Shown: in pieces, positions 16,985-25,171 of the stretch | Layout of the letters: every line of letters starts with the position of its first letter | How positions within the stretch are numbered: the stretch's first letter is position 1 | From: Planctomycetia bacterium | Lineage (GTDB): Bacteria; Planctomycetota; UBA1135; GCA-002686595 | Direction of reading: 5' to 3' | NCBI GenBank assembly: GCA_005799545.1 | Contig: SYGM01000055.1 | Coordinates: 1 to 50,456, forward strand | Length of the DNA: 50,456 nt | Notes under the pieces: model-generated | Databases searched by the model: none | The model's input: only the letters and a program-made list of their open reading frames with translations | What the model was told of the DNA's origin: nothing | Position numbers and translations under genes: made by a program

Positions 16985-19900
16985 ATGAGCATGCAAACCC
17001 TCAGCGCACAGGTGGGCCAAGCGCCCTCCAAGCCCCTCCAACTCGGCTATCCCGGCTTCAGCTTCGTTGACCTGCACAAGGCGGAGCGGCTGGCGGACCT
17101 GCACGCCCTGTTTCTCAAGGAGATGGCGGCGGCCGATGCCGCGCTGGCGGCGCGCTGGCAGAAGCACAGCGATGGCAGCGAGCGTCAAAGCGGACCTGCC
17201 GAGTCGACGCTGCTGATCGAGGTGGGGCGGCACCAGTCGCGCTTCCTCGCGCGCCTGTTCCGGGTGGAGGAACACGCCCAGGCGCGCCGCGAGCATCTGC
17301 AGAAGCGCCAGATCGTCTACCGCTTCCGCGATCGCTTCGTGAAGAAGAATGTGCGCGCGGCCGAAGTCGAAGGTCTCGATGCAGCGAGCGTGCGTGCGCG
17401 CGCTCAAGGGCTGCTCGAGAAGCTCCCCGGCATCGAGGGCATCGCGGAGGACGAGGAGGAGCGCTACGCGGCCAAGGTCTGGAATCTGCTCGAGCGCGCG
17501 AGCCCGGCCGAAGCGGCTCCCGCAGGCACGAGCTTTTTCTGCGCGACCAAGGGCGCGGATGGCGCCGATGCGCCGGCCTTTGCGGGCTCGGGCGAAACCG
17601 TGGCGGGCGCGCTCGCGCTGCTGGCTCAGGATTTCAAGCTGCGTCGCGCAGCGGGGGACAAGGCGCTTTCCGGCTGGCGCTCGCTGCGCGAGGCGCACAC
17701 GGTCGACTGGGAAAACGGCCTGGTGCACCACGAGCGGCCTGATCCGAAGCTGCCGGAGGCGATCGAGAGCCACCCCAAGCATTTCCGCATGCGCGATGGC
17801 TTCAAGCTGACCGATGACCGCGGAACGCTGGGCCAGGTGCTCAATCAGCTCGATCAGTGCGTGTTCTGCCACGAGCGCGAGAAGGACTCCTGCTCGCGCG
17901 GTCTGCTCGACAAGAAGACCAAGCAGGTCAGCAAGAACCCGCTGGGCATCGACCTCAACGGCTGCCCGCTGGATGAGCGCATCTCTGAGATGCACCTGTT
18001 GTTCGCCGAGGGTGATCCGCTGGCGGCGCTGTCGATGATCATGATCGACAATCCGATGCGCCCCGGCACGGGCCACCGGATCTGCAACGACTGCATGCAG
18101 GCCGGCATCTACCAGAAGCAGGAGCCGGTCAACATCCCGCAGGTCGAGACGAATGTGCTCACGGATGTGCTGCGCTTCCCCTTCGGCCCGGAGATCTACC
18201 TGTTCCTCACGCGCTGGAATGCACTGCGCGCGGTGCGGCCGTACGCGCTGCCGTACAACGGCATCAACGTGCTCGTCGTGGGCATGGGGCCGGCGGGCTA
18301 CACACTGTCGCACTATCTGGCGCAGGAGGGCTTCGGCGTGATCGGCATCGACGGCCTCAAGGTCGAGCCGCTGCCGGGTTCGTGGACCGGCCGCGCGAGC
18401 AGCGCGCCCAAGGAATTCCCGGCGATTCCCTTCGAATCGTGGGGCCAAATCAAGTCGGAGCTCGACGAGCGCGTGCTGCTGGGCTTCGGCGGCGTCTCCG
18501 AGTACGGCATCACCGTGCGCTGGGACAAGAACTTCCTGACACTGCCGTATCTGTCGCTGCTGCGCCGCGAGAACTTCGAGCTGCACGGCGGCACGCGCTT
18601 CGGCGGTGCATTGGAGCTCGAGGACTGCTGGGAGCTCGGCATCGATCACATCGCGATCGCATCGGGCGCGGGCAAGCCCACGATCGTCGAGATGAAGAAC
18701 AACCTGTCGCGCGGCATCCGCAAGGCCAGCGATTTCCTGATGGCACTGCAGCTGACGGGCGCCTTCAAGAAGGAGTCGATGGCCAACCTGCAGATCCGCC
18801 TGCCCGTGGTGGTGATCGGGGGCGGCCTGACGGGCATCGACACGACGACGGAGGCGCTGGCCTACTATCCGGGTCAGGTCGAGAAGCTGACGCAGCGCTT
18901 CGATGAGCTGTGCGGCCGCTTCGGCGAGGCCGTGATCCGCAAGCTCTTCAACGCGGAAGAGACCGAGATCCTCAACGAGTTCCTCGGTCACGGCCGCGCC
19001 GTGATCGCGGAGCGCGCCAAGGCCGCGCGCGAGAAGCGCGATCCCGACTTCGTGACGCTGGTGCGCAGCTGGGGCGGCGTGAAGCTCGTCTATCGCAAGT
19101 CGATGGAAGATTCGCCGGCCTATCGCCTCAACCACGAAGAGGTCACCAAGGCCCTCGAGGAGGGCATCACCTTCGTCGAGTGCATGTCGCCGACCGAGGC
19201 GCTGCTCGACTCCTACGGCGCCGTGCGCGGCATCGTCTTCGAGCGCCAGAAGCAGGACGAAAACGGCAAGTGGCGTGCGACCGGCGAGATGGTCGAAATG
19301 GCCGCGCGCAGCATCCTCGTCGCGGCGGGCACATCGCCCAACACGATGTACGAGCGCGAGCGTCCGGGCACATTCAAGCTCGATGACAAGCAGTCGTTCT
19401 TCCAGGTCTACCGCCAGGAGAACGGCCAGCGCGTGCCCGTCAAGCGCGGGAAGGACGCGGGCGGCACCGGATTCCTGACGAGCTTCGACGATGGCAGCCA
19501 CACGGTCAGCGTCTACGGCGACAACCACCCGGCCTACGCCGGCAACGTCGTCAAGGCCATGGCGAGTGCGCGGCACGGCTACGAGCATGTGCGCGCGCTG
19601 TACGAGGAGCGCATCACGAAGCTCGGCAACGGGGCGCAGGACATCGCCGCGCGCCGCTCGCAGTGGCGCGAGCTGACGCAGAAGCTGGATCTCGAGCTGC
19701 GCTGCACCGTGCGCGAGGTCAACCGCCTGACGCCGACGATCACGGAGGTCGTAGTGCACGCACCCGCCGCTGCGCGCAAGTTCCAGCCGGGCCAGTTCTA
19801 CCGCCTGCAGAACTTCGAGGTGAATGCACCACTGGCGGGCGACACGCGCCTGTGTTTCGAGGGTCTCGCGCTCACGGGAGCGTGGACCGATCCCAAGCGC

Positions 19901-20689
19901 GGCCTGCTCTCGATGATCGTGCTCGAGATGGGTGTCAGCTCGCGCCTGTGCGCACTGCTGAAGCCCGGCGAGGAAGTGGTCGTGATGGGCCCGACGGGCA
20001 CGCCCACCGAGATCCCCGAAAATGAACGCGTGATCCTCGCGGGCGGCGGTCTGGGCAACGCCGTGCTGTTCTCGATCGGGCGCGCACTGCGGAACCGGGG
20101 CTGCGAAGTGGTCTACTTCGCGGCCTTCCGCCGCGGCGAGGACCTTTTCAAGCGCGAAGAGATCGAATCGGCGGCCGATGTCGTTATCTGGTCGACGGAC
20201 TCCGGATCGGCCATCGAGACCAACACCGCGCGTCCCTACGATCGCCACTTCCGCGGCAACGTGGTCCAGGCCATGCAGGCCTACGCCAAGGGCGAATTCG
20301 GCGCCACGAAGATCGACCTGACGGGCTGCGAGCGCATCATCTGCATCGGCTCCGATCGCATGATGAACGCGGTCAAGGCGGCACGCTTCGGCGTGCTCAA
20401 GCCGCACCTCAAGGCGGGCCATGTCGCCATCGGATCGATCAACTCCCCGATGCAGTGCATGATGAAGGAGATCTGCGCGCAGTGTCTTTGCAAGCACGTG
20501 GATCCCGAGACAGGCGTCGAGATCGCGCCGGTGTTCAGCTGCTTCAATCAGGACCAGCCGCTCGACCGCGTGGACTTCGACAACCTGATGCAGCGCCTGC
20601 GCGTCAACTCGGTCAGCGAGAAGATCGCGAACCTGTGGCTCGATCACCTGGTGCACCGCGAGAAACTTCCGCTGTGGACCAACCTGTGA
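16985..20689 (+). CDS. Single-chain GltD/NfnB plus PyrK/NfnA-like flavin and Fe-S oxidoreductase
   Basis: 1234 residues. Residues 1-280 are not recognised. Cys clusters follow near 292-304 (C-V-F-C then C) and near 326 and 367-370 (C-N-D-C), where GltD-like proteins hold [4Fe-4S] clusters. The first dinucleotide fold is V-V-G-M-G-P-A-G-Y near 430-439. The second is V-V-V-I-G-G-G-L-T-G-I-D near 608-620. A ferredoxin-reductase module from about 905 includes F-Q-P-G-Q-F-Y and L-A-G-G-G-L-G-N-A. A C-terminal Cys set C-x5-C-x2-C with a later C (about 1158-1185) resembles the [2Fe-2S] site of PyrK/NfnA. This is the NfnA/NfnB pair in one chain, in the reverse order of the name, so it may transfer electrons between NAD(P)H and ferredoxin, possibly by bifurcation. 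It could equally be another NAD(P)H oxidoreductase. Confidence 0.85.
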   Translation: MSMQTLSAQVGQAPSKPLQLGYPGFSFVDLHKAERLADLHALFLKEMAAADAALAARWQKHSDGSERQSGPAESTLLIEVGRHQSRFLARLFRVEEHAQARREHLQKRQIVYRFRDRFVKKNVRAAEVEGLDAASVRARAQGLLEKLPGIEGIAEDEEERYAAKVWNLLERASPAEAAPAGTSFFCATKGADGADAPAFAGSGETVAGALALLAQDFKLRRAAGDKALSGWRSLREAHTVDWENGLVHHERPDPKLPEAIESHPKHFRMRDGFKLTDDRGTLGQVLNQLDQCVFCHEREKDSCSRGLLDKKTKQVSKNPLGIDLNGCPLDERISEMHLLFAEGDPLAALSMIMIDNPMRPGTGHRICNDCMQAGIYQKQEPVNIPQVETNVLTDVLRFPFGPEIYLFLTRWNALRAVRPYALPYNGINVLVVGMGPAGYTLSHYLAQEGFGVIGIDGLKVEPLPGSWTGRASSAPKEFPAIPFESWGQIKSELDERVLLGFGGVSEYGITVRWDKNFLTLPYLSLLRRENFELHGGTRFGGALELEDCWELGIDHIAIASGAGKPTIVEMKNNLSRGIRKASDFLMALQLTGAFKKESMANLQIRLPVVVIGGGLTGIDTTTEALAYYPGQVEKLTQRFDELCGRFGEAVIRKLFNAEETEILNEFLGHGRAVIAERAKAAREKRDPDFVTLVRSWGGVKLVYRKSMEDSPAYRLNHEEVTKALEEGITFVECMSPTEALLDSYGAVRGIVFERQKQDENGKWRATGEMVEMAARSILVAAGTSPNTMYERERPGTFKLDDKQSFFQVYRQENGQRVPVKRGKDAGGTGFLTSFDDGSHTVSVYGDNHPAYAGNVVKAMASARHGYEHVRALYEERITKLGNGAQDIAARRSQWRELTQKLDLELRCTVREVNRLTPTITEVVVHAPAAARKFQPGQFYRLQNFEVNAPLAGDTRLCFEGLALTGAWTDPKRGLLSMIVLEMGVSSRLCALLKPGEEVVVMGPTGTPTEIPENERVILAGGGLGNAVLFSIGRALRNRGCEVVYFAAFRRGEDLFKREEIESAADVVIWSTDSGSAIETNTARPYDRHFRGNVVQAMQAYAKGEFGATKIDLTGCERIICIGSDRMMNAVKAARFGVLKPHLKAGHVAIGSINSPMQCMMKEICAQCLCKHVDPETGVEIAPVFSCFNQDQPLDRVDFDNLMQRLRVNSVSEKIANLWLDHLVHREKLPLWTNL

Positions 20690-20787
20690 AGGCCTGAGCG
20701 TTCCGCCGGTTCTACGCAGTAGTGCCCCGAAGGATCGCGCCCGCGGTCGTATGGGTGCGAAACCCATCAGCGGTCACGCTGGGGGGC

Positions 20788-21705
20788 ATGAAGCTCCCCA
20801 CGAAGATCCTCGTCGCCCTCGACTCGCAAGGTGCCTGCGAGTCCGCGCTGCAGGCCGCGCTGTGGCTGGCGCGTCGTGCCGGCACTCCAGCGGATCCGGC
20901 TCGCGTCGAGTACATCCACGCCTTCCCCGAGCGTCCGTGGATCTTCGGTGAAGCGGAGCGTCTCGATGAATGGTCGCGCGGCCGTGATGCCGCGCTGGCG
21001 CACCTGCGTGGCAGCGTTGTGCAGTGGGCCGCGCGCGTGCCCGCTTCGATGCAACCGATCAGCTCGCCTGAGCCCGAGCTGCTGGCCGTCGAGACGGGTT
21101 CGCCCTCCAGGGTGATCAGCGAGCGCGCTCGCAGCACGGGCGCCGAGCTCCTGTTCCTCGGCCCGCATCGTCATCGGCGAGGACTGTCCTTCGAGAACAC
21201 GCTGCGCAGTGTGCTGAGCCACGCGCGCATTCCCGTCTGGGTCCAGCCGCAGCCGGCGCGCGCCATCCGGTCCGTGCTGGCCCCGATCGACTTTTCGGCC
21301 CTGTCGCGCACCTCGCTGACTCAGGCGCAGTCGTTGTCACGCGAGCTGGGTGCCAGACTCACGGTCGCGCATGTCTTCGAACCGCCGACGCTGGGTGCCA
21401 CGAGCACCATGCCCATGCCCGAGCCGCATCTGGTCATCGATGAGCTGCGCGACCGCACGCGCGAGGAGTTCCATGGAGAACTCAAGCGTCTGGGGATCGC
21501 GGATGAGGCCCTTTTCCTGGAAGGGGATGCTGCCGAAGCCATCGAGGAAGCGGCCCCTCGCTTCGACCTGATCGTGCTCGGCAGCCATGGACGCTCTGCA
21601 CTGGGGGCGGCGTTCCTGGGCAGCGTGACGCAGGCGCTGGCGCGCCATCCGGCGACTGCGCTGCTGGTGATTCCGCCTTCTTCAGGGAACCTGAGCATGC
21701 ATTGA
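20788..21705 (+). CDS. Tandem-domain universal stress protein
   Basis: About 305 residues made of two UspA domains. The second has the ATP-binding motif G-S-H-G-R-S-A-L-G near residues 265-280, ending in G-S. The first has G-P-H-R-H-R-R-G-L at the equivalent place and lacks the glycine pattern, so it probably does not bind ATP. The start is ATG 20788 (M-K-L-P-T-K-I-L-V-A-L-D), preceded by a G-run; the open frame further upstream has non-coding codon use. A half-site CTACGCA lies upstream at 20712-20718. Double-domain Usp proteins are typical members of hypoxia and dormancy regulons, matching the kinase, Hsp20 and nitroreductase genes nearby. Confidence 0.9.
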   Translation: MKLPTKILVALDSQGACESALQAALWLARRAGTPADPARVEYIHAFPERPWIFGEAERLDEWSRGRDAALAHLRGSVVQWAARVPASMQPISSPEPELLAVETGSPSRVISERARSTGAELLFLGPHRHRRGLSFENTLRSVLSHARIPVWVQPQPARAIRSVLAPIDFSALSRTSLTQAQSLSRELGARLTVAHVFEPPTLGATSTMPMPEPHLVIDELRDRTREEFHGELKRLGIADEALFLEGDAAEAIEEAAPRFDLIVLGSHGRSALGAAFLGSVTQALARHPATALLVIPPSSGNLSMH

Positions 21706-21735
21706 TCGCGTCACGGGAACTATAGTATCCCCCTG

Positions 21736-22143
21736 ATGAAGAACTGTCTTCCTGTCCTGGCGCTCTTGGCGCTGGTTGGGTGCGATGAGCCGTCGCGGGG
21801 AGGGGATCCCGCGGTTCAGGCGGCGTACGCCGACACCCCGTGGAAAGTTTCGCTCCACGGCACGGTTGCGCTGGCGCGGGGCGAGAAACTGAAGCCCGGG
21901 TCGCACCGCCTCGATGTCTGGCTCCAGCCCAAGGATTGCGGCGTCCACCCCGTCACGGTCTTCTTCCGCGAGGACGGGCAGTGGAGCCTAGATCTGGCGG
22001 TGGAGCGCGCGGAGTGCGCATACGGCGGGGAGCTCGTCATCAAATCCGCGCGGATCAACGGCCGCGAGCTCCATCCGGTGCAGGAGCGCCATCCCTGGCG
22101 CGTCATGGGTGAGCCGTTGATCCTCGAGTTCACGGATGGCTGA
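21736..22143 (+). CDS. Small lipoprotein, paralogue A
   Basis: 135 residues with a lipoprotein signal: hydrophobic residues 6-14, lipobox L-V-G-C at 13-16. The mature domain starts A-Y-A-D-T-P-W and contains G-V-H-P-V-T-V-F-F, D-G-Q-W-S-L-D-L and I-K-S-A-R-I-N-G-R. The same blocks recur in the next gene, so the two are tandem duplicates. Three Cys are in the mature part counting the lipid anchor. A small beta-sandwich fold is likely; the family was not recognised and no catalytic motif was seen. Confidence 0.75.
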   Translation: MKNCLPVLALLALVGCDEPSRGGDPAVQAAYADTPWKVSLHGTVALARGEKLKPGSHRLDVWLQPKDCGVHPVTVFFREDGQWSLDLAVERAECAYGGELVIKSARINGRELHPVQERHPWRVMGEPLILEFTDG

Positions 22144-22166
22144 TCGCTGAGCGCGGAGAGCATGGT

Positions 22167-22577
22167 GTGAGATCCTGGCTGCTGGCACTGCTGTTCTTCG
22201 GGCCCATCGGATGCGACCCCGAACCTGCGGACACCGGCCCTCACGTACAGCCGGCCTACAGCGACTCCCCGTGGACGATCTCCGTTACGGGGCGAGCTGG
22301 ACTGGCTGACGGGCAGGCGCTGGGCTCGGGTCCGCACCGTGTGGAGGTGTGGATCGAGTCCCCTGGCTGCGGGGTGCACTCGATCACCGTCCTGTTTGGC
22401 GCAGACGGACAATGGAGCCTCGAGCTCGCTGCCGAGCGCGCCGAGTGTGTCTACGGCGGCACGCTGATCATCAAGTCGGCCCGGATCAATGGCCGCAACA
22501 TGAAGCCCGTGCGCGAGCGCTACGAATGGCGCGTGCTCGGGGATCCGATCCAGTGGGTATTCCAGGACGGCCAGTGA
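22167..22577 (+). CDS. Small lipoprotein, paralogue B
   Basis: 136 residues, about half identical by eye to the preceding gene along its whole length: A-Y-S-D-S-P-W, G-V-H-S-I-T-V-L-F, D-G-Q-W-S-L-E-L and I-K-S-A-R-I-N-G-R are shared. The lipobox is P-I-G-C (residues 13-16), with Pro at the -3 position, which is less usual. The start is GTG 22167 with GGAGAG at 22155-22160; the nearby ATG 22162 runs into a stop at once. The gap to paralogue A is 23 bases, so they are probably co-transcribed. Function unknown. Confidence 0.75.
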   Translation: MRSWLLALLFFGPIGCDPEPADTGPHVQPAYSDSPWTISVTGRAGLADGQALGSGPHRVEVWIESPGCGVHSITVLFGADGQWSLELAAERAECVYGGTLIIKSARINGRNMKPVRERYEWRVLGDPIQWVFQDGQ

Positions 22578-22595
22578 CTCCCTAGCCTCACAGCC

Positions 22596-23147
22596 ATGAA
22601 GTCGTCGATGCCCGTTGTGCTGCTGCTGTCCGCCGTGCTGTCTCTCGCCGCGTGCAGCGCACGCCGCACCGCTCCCAAGCTCGAGCCTTCCAGCTGCGGC
22701 ACCGTGCAGCGCGTGCACACCTTCGACGGCGTTTACCTCGCGAGCCAACCCGCCGCGGAGGACTTCCGTCAGGCCAAGACCGACGGCATCCACACCGTGC
22801 TCAACCTGCGACTGCCGGGTGAGCTGAAGGAGTTCGACGAGCCCGCGCTGGTGCGTGAGCTGGGCATGGAGTACATCGCCATCCCGTTCCAGTCTCCCGA
22901 GAGCCTCACGCCGCAGGTCATCGACAATGTGCGGGGACTGCTCAACGATCCCGCGCGTCGTCCTCTGCTGGTGCACTGCCACTCCGCCAACCGGGTCGGC
23001 GCCGTCTGGCTGGCCCACCGCGTGCTCGACGGCGGGCTGGACTGGGATGCAGCGCTCGCGGAGGCCAAGCTGGTCGGTCTCAAGTCGCCGGCGCTGGAGG
23101 CTGCGGTCCGGCAGTACATCGCCTCGCAGGAGTCGAAGCAGCCCTGA
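22596..23147 (+). CDS. Lipoprotein with DUF442-like (phosphatase-fold) domain
   Basis: 183 residues, lipoprotein signal with lipobox L-A-A-C at 17-20. The mature domain has Y-L-A-S-Q-P, then T-V-L-N-L-R and the loop H-C-H-S-A-N-R-V-G near residues 128-136. This is the order of elements in the protein-phosphatase-like DUF442 family. The loop is Cys-x4-Arg, one residue shorter than the Cys-x5-Arg loop of classic tyrosine phosphatases. The neighbouring sequence L-A-H-R-V-L-D is typical of the helix after the loop. It is probably an outer-surface or periplasmic phosphatase-fold protein; the substrate is unknown. It starts 18 bases after lipoprotein B. Confidence 0.8.
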   Translation: MKSSMPVVLLLSAVLSLAACSARRTAPKLEPSSCGTVQRVHTFDGVYLASQPAAEDFRQAKTDGIHTVLNLRLPGELKEFDEPALVRELGMEYIAIPFQSPESLTPQVIDNVRGLLNDPARRPLLVHCHSANRVGAVWLAHRVLDGGLDWDAALAEAKLVGLKSPALEAAVRQYIASQESKQP

Positions 23148-23161
23148 CCGGAGATGCGGGG

Positions 23162-23464
23162 TCAGCCTTCCATGGCCCCGCGCAGCTCCTTGAGGAACAG
23201 CACGGGGTCGAAGCGCCCGGGGATCTCCTTGTGGTAGCCCCGCACCCAGCGCTTGTCATCGATCAGCAGGAACGGCACGGCCATCTTCCCCGTCTCCCGC
23301 TCCAGTCGGTCGCCCTGCTCCGGATCACGGTCGATGTCGACTTCCCGGTAGGGGAAGCGGTAGTTCTGCATCCAGCGCTTCAGACGGACGCAGTCGGGGC
23401 AGCTTTCGAAGGAGTAGACGGCGATGTCGTGGCCTTCGAGGAAACGAAGATCGGGTGCGCTCAT
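23162..23464 (-). CDS. Glutaredoxin-family protein
   Basis: 100 residues, the usual length. The redox motif is C-P-D-C near residues 22-25, on the strand-helix junction after V-Y-S-F-E-S. The cis-Pro loop is M-A-V-P-F and the substrate-binding region follows. Unlike classic glutaredoxin (C-P-Y-C) it has Asp at the third place, as in NrdH-like and planctomycete glutaredoxins. It is cytoplasmic and probably reduces disulphides or glutathione-type mixed disulphides. It runs convergent to the DUF442 lipoprotein with a 14-base gap, and is divergent from the sensor kinase, sharing its upstream region. Confidence 0.88.
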   Translation of the reverse strand: MSAPDLRFLEGHDIAVYSFESCPDCVRLKRWMQNYRFPYREVDIDRDPEQGDRLERETGKMAVPFLLIDDKRWVRGYHKEIPGRFDPVLFLKELRGAMEG

Positions 23465-23516
23465 GCGAAGACGAATCTAGCTTCCGGGAGCCTGTACGCG
23501 CATCTCGATGCCGGAT

Positions 23517-23559
23517 CTACGCACTTCGCCGGACTCCGGGGTCCGTAGGAGGGGCGTAG
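23517..23559 (+). promoter_or_regulatory. Cluster of CTACGC/GCGTAG-type half-sites upstream of the sensor kinase
   Basis: CTACGCA lies at 23517-23523, TCCGTAG at 23542-23548 and GGCGTAG at 23553-23559. The last two are direct repeats 11 bases apart, one helical turn. The same core forms a perfect palindrome upstream of the CBS gene (29260-29277), and TCCGTAG recurs at 26089-26095 upstream of hsp20. They are candidate binding sites for the neighbouring NarL/FixJ-type regulator; the assignment is inference. Confidence 0.35.
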
Positions 23560-23671
23560 ATTCGGCCCTCGTTCGATGAGCGCGACTCCGGCAACGCCGT
23601 ACAATCGGGGCGAGCAGGCAATCCCGCCTGCCCAACCAGGATCTGGCATGCCAAGGGAGGAACGCCAAGGA

Positions 23672-25171
23672 ATGGAAAAGGCTCTCGAACTGCGACCCCA
23701 ACCCAAGCCGCTGACGCCGGTCGAACTCTCGATGCTCTCCAACACCGCGATCGCCACCATGCTCGATCCGCTGGTCGCCATTGACGACCACGGCACGATC
23801 CTGATGGCGGGCCCCTCGATCGAGCGCGTGATGGGATGGAAACCCGAGGAACTGGTCGGGAAGAACATCAAGCTCCTGATGCCCGAGCCGCACCGCTCGC
23901 TGCACGACGAGTACCTCGCCCACTACCGCAAGACCGGCCACACCGCCATCCTCGGCCGCACCCGCACCTTCGAGGTGATCGCCAAGGATGGTCGCCAGAT
24001 CCACGTCGACCTCTCGGTCGAGAAGGGCAAGCTGCCGGATGGCCGCGAGATCTACACCGGCACCTTCCGCGATGTGACCGAGCGCATGCGCGCCGAGGCC
24101 GCGCTGAAGGAAAGCGAGCGGCGCTTCCACGCGATCTTCGACCAGACCTACCAGTTCCTCGGTCTGCTGCGCCCCGATGGGACGATTCTTGAGATCAACC
24201 AGACCGCTCTGGATGCCACGGGCTCCCAGCGCGAAGAGGTCTATGGCAAGCACTTCTGGGAAGGCCCGTGGTGGGACTACTCCGAGGATGTGCGGCGCCA
24301 GATCCGCGATGCGGTCGAGCGCGCGGCAAGCGGCGTGTTCGTGCGCTTCGAGGTCGAGGTCCAGACCCGCGGAGGGCGATTGCTCTCGGTGGACTTTTCG
24401 ATGAAGCCGATGCGCGATGAGCACGGCAAGGTCGTGCTGCTGATCCCCGAGGGCCGCGACATCAGCGAGATCAAGCGCGCCCAGAAGCAGGAAACGGCCA
24501 TGCTCCGCGCGCTGGCCTCGGTCGGCGAGCAGGCCGCCGTGCTGGCACACGAAATCAAGAACCCGATCACCGCCGTGAACCTCGCGCTGCGCGCCGTGGC
24601 TGATCAGATCGGTGAGGATCAGCAGGTGATCCTCGAGGATCTGGTCCAGCGCATGCAGCGTCTGGAGCAGCTGATGCGCCGCACGCTGGCCTTCGCCAAG
24701 CCGCTCGAGCTGCGCCGCGAGGTGCTCGATGCCAGGAAACTGCTCGAGGAGTCGATCTCGCACATCCGCGTCGAACTCGCCAAGGGCGGCGCCGATGCCA
24801 GAATCGAGTGCGAGCCACCGCAGATTCCCTTCGTGGGCGATGCGCACCACCTCGAAGAGGTGATCTCCAACCTCGTCCGCAATGCGGTCGAGGCCAAGGG
24901 CATCGGCGCGCGCATTCACATCCGCGCCAGCCTTGAGTCACACCACTGGCTGCACGTCACCATCGACGACAACGGCCCGGGCATTCCGCCCGAGCTGCGT
25001 GTCAGCCTGTTCAAGCCCTTCGTCACCACCAAGCGCAAGGGCACTGGCCTCGGCCTCGCGATCGTCAAGAAGATCGTCGAGGAGCACGGCGGCACCATTC
25101 AGATTGACGATGCGCCTGCAGGCGGCGCCCGTTTCGTCCTGCGATTGCCAACAGGAATCTCCAAACCATGA
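23672..25171 (+). CDS. FixL-like PAS sensor histidine kinase
   Basis: About 499 residues, cytoplasmic (no membrane helices). PAS 1 (about 20-138) keeps M-P-E-P-H-R-S-L-H-D-E-Y with His78 at the FixL haem-ligand place and Arg98 exactly 20 residues later, like the distal Arg of FixL. PAS 2 spans about 151-273. The kinase core has H-E-I-K-N-P (His293), N-L-V-R-N-A, D-D-N-G-P-G-I and G-T-G-L-G-L-A-I-V. All catalytic boxes are intact. The start at ATG 23672 follows GGGAGG; the in-frame ATG 23576 would add 32 residues with non-coding-like codons and no ribosome site. It overlaps the regulator gene by four bases. It probably senses oxygen or NO through haem; haem binding is predicted, not shown. Confidence 0.9.
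   Translation: MEKALELRPQPKPLTPVELSMLSNTAIATMLDPLVAIDDHGTILMAGPSIERVMGWKPEELVGKNIKLLMPEPHRSLHDEYLAHYRKTGHTAILGRTRTFEVIAKDGRQIHVDLSVEKGKLPDGREIYTGTFRDVTERMRAEAALKESERRFHAIFDQTYQFLGLLRPDGTILEINQTALDATGSQREEVYGKHFWEGPWWDYSEDVRRQIRDAVERAASGVFVRFEVEVQTRGGRLLSVDFSMKPMRDEHGKVVLLIPEGRDISEIKRAQKQETAMLRALASVGEQAAVLAHEIKNPITAVNLALRAVADQIGEDQQVILEDLVQRMQRLEQLMRRTLAFAKPLELRREVLDARKLLEESISHIRVELAKGGADARIECEPPQIPFVGDAHHLEEVISNLVRNAVEAKGIGARIHIRASLESHHWLHVTIDDNGPGIPPELRVSLFKPFVTTKRKGTGLGLAIVKKIVEEHGGTIQIDDAPAGGARFVLRLPTGISKP

Noticed and set aside
16910-20767. A 1285-residue open frame on the minus strand
   Set aside because: It mirrors the NfnAB-like gene, which has clear domains and motifs on the other strand. 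Its Arg/His/Leu-rich sequence shows none.
23576-23671. Longer sensor-kinase start at ATG 23576
   Set aside because: The extra 32 codons have many A/T-ending or rare codons, there is no ribosome site before 23576, and GGGAGG precedes ATG 23672.
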